A stretch of DNA of 64,000 nt from Mycobacterium sp. AZCC_0083 (GCF_014202335.1 NZ_JACHGP010000005.1:62001-126000); one strand, 5' to 3'; shown: positions 54,895-63,669, counted from the first letter of the stretch. Made by a program: numbers and translations. The notes: a model not told the origin generated them from the sequence alone.

Positions 54895-56049
54895 GTGGCG
54901 AACGGTTGCAGGGCGACTATTCTGACCCTGGTGCCGGCCCCGAGGATCGCTTCCGAGCCCCACCCGCGGGGCGGCGGCAGGGTGCCCGCTCTCGTCCGCA
55001 CGGCGACAGTGCTGCAGAGCATCTGCGACGCCGGGCGCCCGATGCCGCTGGCTGAACTCGCTCAGGTGACCGGGTTTCCGAAGAGCAGCGTGATGGGGAT
55101 TTGCCACGCGCTGGCCGAGGAACACGTTCTGGTCCGCGGGGTGGACGGCACCTACGCGCTGGGCTCACGAGTCTTCGAGTTCGGCTCTGCGGCAAGGGCG
55201 CACAGCCGGCCGCTACACGACATCGGGTTCAGCTACCCGGTGGACGAAAGCTTCTTCCTCGCCGAGATCCGAACCGTGCGAGCGGAAGCGACCAGGCTCG
55301 GCGCCAACCTCGATCTGCGGTGCGCCAAGGAGGACAAAGAACGCCAGTCCCAACAGATCCGCGATTTCGTCGCGGCCGACGTCGATCTGATACTGGTCGA
55401 GCCGGTGGTGTCGGAAGGGCTCGAAGCCGCGTGCGCCGCAGCGCACACCGCCCGGATCCCGGTCGTTGCCATCGGCTCGGCCATCAGTGGCGCCGACGCG
55501 GTCGTTGCGACGGACAACACGAAGGCCGGCTCACTGGCCGGAATAGCACTGGCGAAAGCACTTTCAGGACAAGGTCGCATCGCTGTCGTCGGCGGCATAT
55601 CGATCACCGCCAACGCCGACCGGGTGGCCGGGTTCCTCGGAGCAATCGCCGCATACCCTCAATTGACCGTGGCAGTCACCAGCCGAGGCGAGCTGGACGC
55701 ACTGTCCGGGCAGAGGGCCGCCGAGGAGATCCTTGCCACCCACCCCGCTGTGGAGGGATTCTTCGCCGCCAACGACCAGATCGCCATCGGCATCTCGCGC
55801 GTGCTGGCCCGCCGCAACCTGTTCGTACCGATCGTCGCAGTCGATGGGGCCCAGGGCGCGGTCGACCAGATCCGTGCCGGGGGACCAATTGTCGCCACAG
55901 CCACACAGGACCCGATTGCGCTGGTGCGAGCGGCCATCGAGATCGGAACTGCCCTACACGGCGGCATCGGCGTGGTGCGGCAATCGCATTACATCCAGCC
56001 CCGACTGCTCGACGCACAGAACGTCCAGGAGTATCAGCCGTGGGGATAG
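54895..56049 (+). CDS. Chimeric regulator: IclR-type winged helix joined to a periplasmic sugar-binding-protein domain
   Basis: 384 residues. Residues about 30-92 form an IclR-type winged helix (LVRTATVLQSICDAGRPMPL, then FPKSSVMGICHALAEEHVLV). Instead of the IclR effector domain, residues about 110-360 form a type I periplasmic-binding (Peripla_BP_4) domain: KERQSQQIRDFVAADVDLIL, VVATDNTKAGSLAGIALAKA, FFAANDQIAIGISRVL, VAVDGAQGAVDQIRAGG and ATATQDP. No signal peptide is present, so it is cytoplasmic and presumably senses the same sugar as the divergent ABC operon. LacI regulators pair this sensor with a different DNA-binding head. GTG 54895 is used; GTG 54931 or 54982 are possible. Confidence 0.8.
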   Translation: MANGCRATILTLVPAPRIASEPHPRGGGRVPALVRTATVLQSICDAGRPMPLAELAQVTGFPKSSVMGICHALAEEHVLVRGVDGTYALGSRVFEFGSAARAHSRPLHDIGFSYPVDESFFLAEIRTVRAEATRLGANLDLRCAKEDKERQSQQIRDFVAADVDLILVEPVVSEGLEAACAAAHTARIPVVAIGSAISGADAVVATDNTKAGSLAGIALAKALSGQGRIAVVGGISITANADRVAGFLGAIAAYPQLTVAVTSRGELDALSGQRAAEEILATHPAVEGFFAANDQIAIGISRVLARRNLFVPIVAVDGAQGAVDQIRAGGPIVATATQDPIALVRAAIEIGTALHGGIGVVRQSHYIQPRLLDAQNVQEYQPWG

Positions 56050-56741
56050 CCGGACCGCGCACACCCGCCGTGCACCGCGGCGCTCGAATCCTCGACGCGA
56101 TTTCATTCGGAGACGCCGACACACCCACGGCCCTGAGCGGTGCACTCGGGCTGGCCAAGAGCTCGATCACCGACCTCGTTGGCGCCCTTGAAGACGAAGG
56201 TCTCATCAGGCGCAGCATGGACGGCCGCCTGCACACCGGGGCGCGCTGGGCCGCCCTGTCCGACCCGGATGCGGCGGTAGACCGGCTCTTCCGTGCCTGC
56301 GGACGCACGCCCGACCTTGACGGGCACACCATCTCCGTCGTCAAACTCTTTGGCAACCAGATCATTTGCCTGGATGTCCGCCAGGGCCGACGCCCACTCC
56401 CCCTAACCCCACGGCCCGGTCAACGCACGAACGCCACCGACACCGCGGGAGCGATCGCCATCCTGTCGTCGGTACCACTCTCCGCAGCCACGGAGCTGGT
56501 TCGGGTAGCCGCCGACCACCTCGGCCTCAACGACGAACAGGTAGAAGACACCCTCGCCCTCAGGCGCAAACAGCGCAAGGGTGTTTACGAATCGCATTCC
56601 ACCCAGACCGGGCGACAGTTCGCCTGCGCCGTTGCCGGCACCCGTTTGGCGCTGACCTTGCACTTACCCGATCGCTGGTCCGATTCCGTGCTTGTCCGCA
56701 AAGCCGCGCGGGCGTTGAACATCGCGGCTGGCGCAGGGTGA
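56040..56741 (+). CDS. IclR-family regulator, second of a tandem pair
   Basis: 233 residues from GTG 56040, overlapping the chimera by 10 bp. The winged helix has HRGARILDAISFGDADTPTA and LGLAKSSITDLVGALEDEGL. The IclR effector domain covers residues about 70-230 (HTISVVKLFGNQIICLDVRQ; LRRKQRKGVYESHSTQTG; FACAVAGTRLALTLHLPD). Two coupled DNA-binding proteins facing one sugar operon suggest a joint or two-signal control. Confidence 0.82.
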   Translation: MGIAGPRTPAVHRGARILDAISFGDADTPTALSGALGLAKSSITDLVGALEDEGLIRRSMDGRLHTGARWAALSDPDAAVDRLFRACGRTPDLDGHTISVVKLFGNQIICLDVRQGRRPLPLTPRPGQRTNATDTAGAIAILSSVPLSAATELVRVAADHLGLNDEQVEDTLALRRKQRKGVYESHSTQTGRQFACAVAGTRLALTLHLPDRWSDSVLVRKAARALNIAAGAG

Positions 56742-56770
56742 ACGCCTGACTACGAGCCTCGCTCGAAATC

Positions 56771-57982
56771 TCAATGCGCCGTGAGGATCACGTACTGCGC
56801 GGCCACCTGTTGCTGCACGTCGCGCAACTGCTCACCTCTGGCCTCGATCGCGTACCGCCCTGCCGGTGCGACGCAGTAGAAGCCCTTCGGGAACCCCATG
56901 CAATGACTGTGCGGAAGTGCTGGCACCGGGTCGGCGGGCTTGGTGCCCTCCGCGGTGACCTCCATGCCGAACGCGTCGGTGATGGCCAACGCGCCTGCCG
57001 CGTCCTTCGCTTGGTAGACGTTCGTCTTCGCCATCGCCACCGCCGTTACCCCGTTGTCCTTGAACAGCTTCGTCGAGGCGATCGGATCGCTCTGGAAGTG
57101 CGCGGCCCCGCGAATGTCGTAGACGGCGTTCTTCGCGGTGGCGCCCTTCGTCGTCGGCAAGGTCCTTGCCAGTAATCCGGTGGGATCCAACGGGACTGCG
57201 CCCAGCGCACCCGGGTCGGCGGCCTTGAACTGATCGATCGATGGCCCCTGTGCGTCGATGGTCTTGGCGACCAGCTCGGCTGCGTGTTCGACGCCGTCGA
57301 TGGTCTGCACGAACTGCATCAGCACGTAGGGTCCGTGCGGCGTGAACGACCGGATGGTGGCCCTGGTCTGATCCGATCCGTGCGGTGTGAACGGGTAGGT
57401 GGAGGCGACTGAATCGGGATGGCCGGGAATGGCCACGACCGTCGGCGTGACACCCGCAATCGGAAACGTGGCTGCGGCATCGCCCATGTCGGTGCTTGCC
57501 GCCGCGGCGGCTGCGGGATCGGGAAACCGCAACACCGCATTCACCAACACGATCTTGTCGGTGGCCTGCCGTTCGGAGGCGAACCCGTTGATGAAGCCGT
57601 GCCTGCCCGCCGCCGCCGCAACCGTCTCCGGTCCGAGCTGCAGTAGCGCGGTGACGCCGTTGATCACGTAGAAGCTGTCGAGGTACGGCTTGATCACGCT
57701 TTCGTCGATCTCCCATGGGCCGACCAGGAAGTCGGCCATCTGTTTCGCATCGGCCAAGGCGCCTGCCTCGGGACTGCCCGCGCCACCCAGCGGTGGAAAG
57801 GGCACTGTCGGGTAGTTGCCGACGTCGAGAATCTTGGGGTCCACGACCGCGGGAGGCGCGGAGGTCGTCGCAGCGGTGCTCGGCGCGGCGTCAGGGCCGC
57901 CGGCGGCCCCCGTGTTGCTGCCGCACGCGGCCAACACCAGTGCACTGGCAACGAGGACGCCGAACTGCAGACTGCGCCGCAT
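56771..57982 (-). CDS. Mycobacterial-type lipoprotein of unknown function
   Basis: 403 residues from ATG 57982, preceded by AGGAGA. Lipobox VLAAC near residue 17, then a Thr/Ala/Pro-rich linker. The large soluble domain repeats NYPTVPFPPLG, GRHGFINGFASERQ, NAVLRFPDPAAA and FTPHGPYVLMQFVQ; it resembles a family of paralogous mycobacterial lipoproteins (DUF7373-like). It should be anchored outside the membrane. Function unknown. It is divergent from hutH across 57 bp. Confidence 0.75.
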   Translation of the reverse strand: MRRSLQFGVLVASALVLAACGSNTGAAGGPDAAPSTAATTSAPPAVVDPKILDVGNYPTVPFPPLGGAGSPEAGALADAKQMADFLVGPWEIDESVIKPYLDSFYVINGVTALLQLGPETVAAAAGRHGFINGFASERQATDKIVLVNAVLRFPDPAAAAAASTDMGDAAATFPIAGVTPTVVAIPGHPDSVASTYPFTPHGSDQTRATIRSFTPHGPYVLMQFVQTIDGVEHAAELVAKTIDAQGPSIDQFKAADPGALGAVPLDPTGLLARTLPTTKGATAKNAVYDIRGAAHFQSDPIASTKLFKDNGVTAVAMAKTNVYQAKDAAGALAITDAFGMEVTAEGTKPADPVPALPHSHCMGFPKGFYCVAPAGRYAIEARGEQLRDVQQQVAAQYVILTAH

Positions 57983-58039
57983 CAAATCTCCTGTCGTTGA
58001 TCGTTCCAACCTAATGTGCCGACCGTGCACAATCATCGA

Positions 58040-59596
58040 ATGTCCGAATCAGCTCTCATGGCTCCCGTCGTCGTTGGTATCGCTCCGAGCACCGTGGCCG
58101 ATGTCGTGCGCGTTGCGCGCCTCGCAGCCCCCGTGACGATCGGTGACGACGCCCTTGCCGCCATGGCCGCGAGTCGCACCCGCATCGAAGCACTCGCCGA
58201 CGACCCAGTGCCGGTATACGGCATCTCCACCGGGTTTGGTGCCCTTGCCACCCGCCACATTCCCCTCGAGCTCCGAACCAAGCTGCAACGCAGCCTCATT
58301 CGCTCCCATGCCGCAGGGTCGGGTCCCGAGGTCGAACGCGAAGTGATCCGAGCGATGATGTTGCTGAGACTGTCGACGCTGGCCACCGGCCACACCGGTG
58401 TTCGGCCCGAAGTCGCGCAGGCCTACGCCGGTCTGCTATCTGCAGGCCTAACGCCGCTGGTCTACGAGTACGGCAGCCTTGGCTGTTCAGGGGACCTTGC
58501 ACCCCTTGCGCACGTGGCCCTGGCGATCATGGGCGAGGGCCAGGTCCGCACCGTCGATGGCGCAGTCGTGCCCGCCGCGGACGCTCTGCGCGTGCATGGC
58601 ATCGAACCGATCGTCTTCGCTGAAAAGGAGGGCCTTGCCCTCATCAACGGCACGGACGGCATGCTCGGCCAACTGATCCTGGCGCTGGCCGACCTGGACC
58701 GATTGCTGGTGTTGGCCGACGTGTCGGCGGCGATGAGCGTCGAAGGCCTGCTCGGCTCCGACAGGGTCTTCGCGGCACACCTGCATGCCCTGCGGCCTCA
58801 GCCCGGCCAGGCCGTCGCCGCGGCGAACATGACCCGCATCCTCGCCGGGTCACCGATCGTGGCCAGTCACAGCGGGCCGGACTGCCCGCTGGTCCAGGAC
58901 GCGTACTCGCTGCGGTGCGCACCGCAGGTGGCAGGCGCCGCACGCGACACCATTGCGCATGCGCGCAACGTCGCGAACTGGGAGCTGGCGAGCGTCATCG
59001 ACAACCCCGTCGTCACCGACGACGGGCAGGTCGAGTCGAACGGAAACTTCCACGGAGCGCCCGTCGCCTACGTGCTCGACTTCCTCGCGATCGTCGTCGC
59101 GGACGTGGCCAGCATCAGTGAGCGACGGACCGACCGATTCCTGGACGCCTCGCGCAATCACGGGCTCAACGCGTTCCTCGCCGACGATCCTGGTGTCGAC
59201 AGCGGCCACATGATCGCCCAGTACACCCAGGCCGCAATCGTTTCCGAGCTCAAGCGATTGGCCAGCCCCGCGAGTGTCGACTCGATTCCGTCGTCGGCGA
59301 TGCAGGAGGATCACGTGTCGATGGGCTGGTCGGCGGCCCGCAAACTGCGGAGGGCGATCGACGGTCTGACCCGCGTTCTCGCCATCGAGGTCCTCACCGC
59401 GGCCAGGGGCATCGACATGCGCGCACCGCTGTTGCCTGCGCCGGCCACCGGCGCAGTCGTCGCCGCCGTGCGCGCGCGGGTCGACGGTCCAGGCGCCGAC
59501 CGGTACCTGGCACCCGAGATCGAAGCCGTCGTCGACCTCGCGCGCGACGGATCACTGGTCGCCGCAGCGGAATCGGTTACCGGCCCGTTGGCGTGA
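58040..59596 (+). CDS. hutH: Histidine ammonia-lyase with Cys-Ser-Gly MIO triad
   Basis: 518 residues from ATG 58040. The 4-methylideneimidazole-5-one cofactor forms from C149-S150-G151 in GSLGCSGDLAPLAH, the Streptomyces-type variant of A-S-G. Residues of HAL are kept: Tyr60 in YGISTGFG, His90 in RSHAAG, Asn203 in LINGT, and Glu423 in QEDHVSMG, the Glu that marks histidine specificity. It deaminates L-histidine to urocanate. No hutU, hutI or formimidoyl-glutamate genes lie nearby. It converges with and overlaps the second lyase by 20 bp. Confidence 0.9.
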   Translation: MSESALMAPVVVGIAPSTVADVVRVARLAAPVTIGDDALAAMAASRTRIEALADDPVPVYGISTGFGALATRHIPLELRTKLQRSLIRSHAAGSGPEVEREVIRAMMLLRLSTLATGHTGVRPEVAQAYAGLLSAGLTPLVYEYGSLGCSGDLAPLAHVALAIMGEGQVRTVDGAVVPAADALRVHGIEPIVFAEKEGLALINGTDGMLGQLILALADLDRLLVLADVSAAMSVEGLLGSDRVFAAHLHALRPQPGQAVAAANMTRILAGSPIVASHSGPDCPLVQDAYSLRCAPQVAGAARDTIAHARNVANWELASVIDNPVVTDDGQVESNGNFHGAPVAYVLDFLAIVVADVASISERRTDRFLDASRNHGLNAFLADDPGVDSGHMIAQYTQAAIVSELKRLASPASVDSIPSSAMQEDHVSMGWSAARKLRRAIDGLTRVLAIEVLTAARGIDMRAPLLPAPATGAVVAAVRARVDGPGADRYLAPEIEAVVDLARDGSLVAAAESVTGPLA

Positions 59597-61046
59597 GGTC
59601 GTCGACATCGGGCAGGAGCCTGCCAAGGTCGTCGAGAAGCGCCCCAGCCGCCGCGAGGTCGCCACGAAGATCGCGGTCGTGGTCGTCCCAGGGCAGGCCG
59701 GCGGCCAACGCGACAGCCTCGCCGGCGATACCCGAGAAGCGGTCGTGCAGACCACGTTGGCGCAGCAGGCGTACTGCCCCGACCAGTTCGCAGCACAACA
59801 GGACGCGGTACGCAGCCACCGACCGTTCGAGCTGAAGCGCGCTCTGGGAGGCGAAGGTGGCGTCCTCCTCCATACCCCTCGACAGCACCAGCGTGCCGAC
59901 GGACGCGGGTTGCGCCGCCGCGCGGATTTCGGCGATCGCGCCCGCTGCGACGTACTCGACCATCATCAGGCCGGACGATCCGTCTGTGACGGCGGCCAGA
60001 AAGGCATTGCCGCCGTTGGTCTCCGGGTCGTTGAGCATTCGGATTCGCGAATGGGTGATCGGTGCGGTCAAGGCCATCGCCAGGGTGGTGCCGTCGAGCC
60101 CGAGCGACAATGACGCCTGGTAGAAGGCGCCGTGATGGACCACTTGGTCACCCTCGGGGTCGAACAGCGGATTCTCCTGCGCCGTGTTCAGCGTCCGCTC
60201 CAGCTGCCCGACAAGCGAATTCAGCGTTGCGACGACACTTGCCTGGGCGACCGGGTAGACCCGCAGCCCGTACGGATCCTGGATGCGTGCCTGGCTGTGA
60301 TCGGGCTGCCCGGCACCGGCGAACAACGACCGCAATCGGGCGGCGACCGTATCCACCTGCGGCGCGGCCGCGGCCCGTGCGGCAGCGGCCGAGAACGCCG
60401 ACGGGTTGCCGTCGAGCGCGAGGAAGCTGAGCATGTAGATCACGCTCGATGCCCGTTCGAGTCTGGCCAGTTCAGCCACTGCGAGACAACTACGGCCGAC
60501 GGTCAGCGCGCTGCTGCTCATGAAGGGCAGGGCACTGTCGGCCCCCCACGGATCCATCGGAGTCAACGGGTTGGTGGCCGGCCTCTCACCGATCAACGTC
60601 AGCGCGGTTCCGGCGAGAGCCGCCAGGTCACCCGTGCCGATCGATGCGTAATGGAGCAGCTCCGGCAGCGCGTTCTGGTTGAGCATTCGGACAAGCCCGT
60701 CCAGGATCGCCGGGTCGAGTCCAGCGCCGGGAACGCAGAGTTGCATGAGGCGCGCCGCGAGCATCGCCCGGACCGTCCTGCCGTCGAGTGGATCGCCTGC
60801 GTCGGCCGCGTGGCTGCGCAGGAGGCGCATCCCGTAGCTCTGGTCGCTGGACAGAACCGGGGTGCTGCGATTCGCGCCGACACCGGTGGTGCGCCCGTAG
60901 GTGGGGTAGCGCGTGCTCAGGTCGGCAGCCTGGTCGTACACGCGCGCGATGGTCGCGGCGACCGTCGCGGAGACCGAGACCTGATCGCGTCCGTCGGCGA
61001 GCGTCACGACGTCGCCAACCCTGCCGGTCCCGTCCAACTCGATCAT
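59577..61046 (-). CDS. Aromatic amino-acid lyase-like protein with atypical Gly-Thr-Gly triad
   Basis: 489 residues from ATG 61046, preceded by GAGGAG. The fold is that of HAL/PAL: Tyr50 in YGRTTGVGANRST, His79 in RSHAADAG, LNTAQENPLFDPEGD and RGMEEDATFASQSALQLE. The triad that forms MIO reads G137-T138-G139 (SIGTGDLAAL), so the dehydratable Ser is replaced by Thr. LINGT is replaced by FMSSSAL. It may use an unusual cofactor, or act by another chemistry, or bind rather than cleave. It is divergent from the IclR/OpuC-type genes, which suggests the transporter imports its substrate. Confidence 0.78.
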   Translation of the reverse strand: MIELDGTGRVGDVVTLADGRDQVSVSATVAATIARVYDQAADLSTRYPTYGRTTGVGANRSTPVLSSDQSYGMRLLRSHAADAGDPLDGRTVRAMLAARLMQLCVPGAGLDPAILDGLVRMLNQNALPELLHYASIGTGDLAALAGTALTLIGERPATNPLTPMDPWGADSALPFMSSSALTVGRSCLAVAELARLERASSVIYMLSFLALDGNPSAFSAAAARAAAAPQVDTVAARLRSLFAGAGQPDHSQARIQDPYGLRVYPVAQASVVATLNSLVGQLERTLNTAQENPLFDPEGDQVVHHGAFYQASLSLGLDGTTLAMALTAPITHSRIRMLNDPETNGGNAFLAAVTDGSSGLMMVEYVAAGAIAEIRAAAQPASVGTLVLSRGMEEDATFASQSALQLERSVAAYRVLLCCELVGAVRLLRQRGLHDRFSGIAGEAVALAAGLPWDDHDRDLRGDLAAAGALLDDLGRLLPDVDDLTPTGR

Positions 61047-61107
61047 TTTTTCTCCTCGATCCTCTATCGCAGGCGAGCGATGCGCTCTATCATCACCCAA
61101 GACCCGC

Positions 61108-61126
61108 AATTCCACTAGGTGGCATT
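61108..61126. promoter_or_regulatory. Near-palindrome AATTCCAC-TAG-GTGGCATT, probable IclR operator
   Basis: Arms of 8 bp match at 7 positions around TAG. It lies between the lyase start at 61046 and the iclR start at 61206, 61 and 79 bp away. A similar half site, CAGTGGCA, follows at 61138-61145. This is the likely binding site of the adjacent IclR regulator. Confidence 0.55.
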
Positions 61127-61159
61127 CAAATTTTACTCAGTGGCAACGGTGGGTGGCTC

Positions 61160-61190
61160 GGACGAAACATCGCAGTCGTAGGTTTCGTCC
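61160..61190 (+). promoter_or_regulatory. Perfect 9-bp inverted repeat directly before the iclR ribosome binding site
   Basis: GGACGAAAC at 61160-61168 and GTTTCGTCC at 61182-61190 are perfect arms with a 13-bp spacer. The RBS AAGGAGG begins 3 bp after the second arm. It may be a second operator or an RNA hairpin that affects translation of the iclR-opuC transcript. Confidence 0.5.
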
Positions 61191-61205
61191 CGAAAGGAGG
61201 TCAAC

Positions 61206-61886
61206 GTGGCCGAACCGTCCACTCGGACAGTGGAGCGGGCACTCGCCCTGCTCGCTACCGTTTGCGAGCGTGGCGGCGCGAATCTCGCCGACAGTGCGAG
61301 GGACTGCGACCTTGCACCCAGCACGGCGCTTCGCCTTCTGCGCACGCTCGAAACCACCGGTTTCGTCAGCAAGGACGAGTCCGGCATGTACCGGCCCGGC
61401 GGTCGTATCATCCAGCTCGGCGCACAGGCACTGAGCAACGAGTCGTTGATCGACCTCGCCGCGGAGGCGATGGAATACGTCGCCACCGAGACCGGTGAGT
61501 CGTCCTATCTCAGCGTCGAAGGGCACGCAGGCACCGCGCTCTACATCAGCATCGTCGAGGGAACGCACTCGGTCCGGCATGCCAGCTGGGTCGGTCGGAC
61601 CGTCCCCCTCGACACGTCGGCGGCAGGCCACGTGCTGCGGGGCAAGGTACCCGAAGCGGGCTACGTCGTGGTGGAGCGCGGCGTCGAGAAGGACGTCACC
61701 GCGATCGCCTGCCCCGTGTACTCCGAGGCTCGGACCGTGGCCGCGCTCAGCGTCGTCGTTCCCAGTTACCGGCTCACCGCCACACAAGCCAAGCAGTACG
61801 GCCGAACGCTGTTGTCGGCCGCGGCGGGCATTACCGCCCGATTGAGTAGTTCTCCGAAGACAAGCCTTCCAGAAAGCCCGGCATGA
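61206..61886 (+). CDS. IclR-family regulator of the lyase/transporter locus
   Basis: 226 residues from GTG 61206, after AAGGAGG. The winged helix has TRTVERALALLATVCERGGA and DLAPSTALRLLRTLETTGFV. The effector domain includes ESSYLSVEGHAGTALYISIV, RTVPLDTSAAGHVLRG and ACPVYSEARTVAALSVVVPS. It overlaps the ATPase gene by 4 bp, so regulator and importer are made together, while the divergent lyase shares the control region. Confidence 0.9.
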   Translation: MAEPSTRTVERALALLATVCERGGANLADSARDCDLAPSTALRLLRTLETTGFVSKDESGMYRPGGRIIQLGAQALSNESLIDLAAEAMEYVATETGESSYLSVEGHAGTALYISIVEGTHSVRHASWVGRTVPLDTSAAGHVLRGKVPEAGYVVVERGVEKDVTAIACPVYSEARTVAALSVVVPSYRLTATQAKQYGRTLLSAAAGITARLSSSPKTSLPESPA

Positions 61887-63028
61887 TCACATTCGACAAA
61901 GTCTCCAAGGAATATCCCGACGGAACCGTCGCCGTAAACAGCCTCACCATCACCGCACCCAACGGAAAGATCACCACCCTGGTCGGCCCGTCCGGCTGCG
62001 GGAAGACGACATCGATGCGGATGATCAACCGCCTGATCGAGCCGAGCTCGGGCAAGATCGAGCTCGACGGCGTCGATACCCAGACCCTCGACAGGGTCAC
62101 GCTTCGCCGCAGGATCGGCTACGTCATCCAGAATGCCGGACTCTTTCCCCATCGCACCGTCGTCGACAACGTGGCCGCACTGCCGCGGTTGCTCGGCGGG
62201 AGCAAGAAGGAAACCCGCTCGGCCGCAATGGAACTCCTGGAGCGCGTCGGACTCGACGCGAAGTTCGCCGGCCGGTACCCCTGGCAGCTGTCCGGTGGTC
62301 AGCAGCAGCGCGTCGGCGTCGCCCGCGCCCTGGCGACCGATCCGCCCTTCCTTCTGATGGACGAGCCGTTCAGTGCCGTCGACCCCATCGTCAGAAGCCA
62401 GCTTCAAGACGAGTTCCTGCGCCTGCAGGCCGACATCTCCAAGACCATCGTGATGGTCACGCACGACATCGACGAAGCCCTCAAGCTGGGCGACCAGGTG
62501 GTGGTGCTGCGCGAGGGCGGAACCCTGGCCCAGGCCGCGACGCCGGCCGAGCTCTTGGCAGCTCCCAACGATGCGTTCGTCGCCGACTTCGTCGGATCCG
62601 CGCGGGGCTATCGGGCACTGGGATTCCACAACTCCGACGACAGCCTCGTACTCAACCACGAACCGACCATCACCGTGGGACAGAGTGTTTCGACGATTCC
62701 TCCGGTACCGGGACGGTGGATCCTTGCGGTCGACGCGGACAGCGCACCGATCGGCTGGGTCGACACCGCATCCGTGCGCGGTGACGCGGTGCAGGACCGC
62801 GACGTCAACCTGTGTGCCACCACGGCACGCAGGGGAGATCCGCTCCGCGACGTCCTCAACTCCGCACTCTCGAGCCCGAGTGGTCGATGTGTGGTCACCG
62901 ACGAGTCGGGACGGCTGCTCGGCACGGCCACCGACCACGACGTGATCGATGCGATCAAGAGGGCCAAGGACGCCCGGATGGTGTCCGGCGGGCAGGAGCG
63001 CAGCGACCGGGGAATCGTGACGGCATGA
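61883..63028 (+). CDS. OpuC/ProV-like betaine-class ABC ATPase with CBS region
   Basis: 381 residues. Walker A is VGPSGCGKTTSMRMI, the Q-loop is GYVIQNAGLFPHRTV, the signature is LSGGQQQRVGVARAL and Walker B is LLMDEPFSAVDPI, all typical of osmoprotectant transporters. Residues about 240-380 hold a paired-CBS-like region ending GRCVVTDESGRLLGTATDHD, which in OpuC relatives senses ionic strength or nucleotides. Substrates of this class include glycine betaine, choline, carnitine and ergothioneine. Confidence 0.9.
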   Translation: MITFDKVSKEYPDGTVAVNSLTITAPNGKITTLVGPSGCGKTTSMRMINRLIEPSSGKIELDGVDTQTLDRVTLRRRIGYVIQNAGLFPHRTVVDNVAALPRLLGGSKKETRSAAMELLERVGLDAKFAGRYPWQLSGGQQQRVGVARALATDPPFLLMDEPFSAVDPIVRSQLQDEFLRLQADISKTIVMVTHDIDEALKLGDQVVVLREGGTLAQAATPAELLAAPNDAFVADFVGSARGYRALGFHNSDDSLVLNHEPTITVGQSVSTIPPVPGRWILAVDADSAPIGWVDTASVRGDAVQDRDVNLCATTARRGDPLRDVLNSALSSPSGRCVVTDESGRLLGTATDHDVIDAIKRAKDARMVSGGQERSDRGIVTA

Positions 63029-63669
63029 ACTGGATCTCGTCCAACAGCGCTCGCATCATCGAGCTCACCATCAGCCACGTCTGGCTCACACTGGTACCGA
63101 CGGTGATCGGCCTGATCATCGCACTGCCGCTCGGGTGGTGGGCCCACCGGTGGGGTCGCGGGTACGCGGCCATCGTCGGAACCTCGAGCCTGCTCTACAC
63201 GATTCCCTCGCTCGCCCTGTTCATCATCCTGCCGGTCATCCTCGGCACCAAGATCCTCGACCCGATCAACATCGTTGTCGCGCTTACGCTCTACACCCTC
63301 GCGCTGCTGGTGCGCGTGGTCGCCGACGGGCTGAGCTCGGTGCCACACGACACAGTGGCTGCCGCCGAGGCCATGGGGTACCGCAACTGGCAGCGACTGG
63401 TGCTGGTCGAACTGCCCGTCGCCGTACCCGTCATCGCAGCGGGGCTGCGGGTTGCGGTCGTGTCGAACGTCAGCATCGTGACCATGGCCGCATTGCTCGG
63501 CATCCCGCAGTTGGGCTCTCTGTTCACCCAAGGGTTTCAACTTCGGCTCTACGTTCCGCTCGTCACCGGCGTCGTCCTGTGCGTCGTGCTCGCGGTCATC
63601 TTCGACGGCTCGATCATCTGGGTGAACAAGCTCCTAACCCCTTGGCGCCAAAGGACGGTCACCTCGTGA
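63025..63669 (+). CDS. OpuC/ProW-like ABC permease 1
   Basis: 214 residues from ATG 63025, overlapping the ATPase by 4 bp. About six helices. The cytoplasmic coupling motif is EAMGYRNWQRLVLVELPVA, and the N-terminal helix pair ISHVWLTLVPTVIGLIIALP with SSLLYTIPSLALFIILPVIL is typical of betaine/osmoprotectant permeases. It pairs with the next permease; the binding protein is presumably beyond the right edge. Confidence 0.92.
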   Translation: MNWISSNSARIIELTISHVWLTLVPTVIGLIIALPLGWWAHRWGRGYAAIVGTSSLLYTIPSLALFIILPVILGTKILDPINIVVALTLYTLALLVRVVADGLSSVPHDTVAAAEAMGYRNWQRLVLVELPVAVPVIAAGLRVAVVSNVSIVTMAALLGIPQLGSLFTQGFQLRLYVPLVTGVVLCVVLAVIFDGSIIWVNKLLTPWRQRTVTS

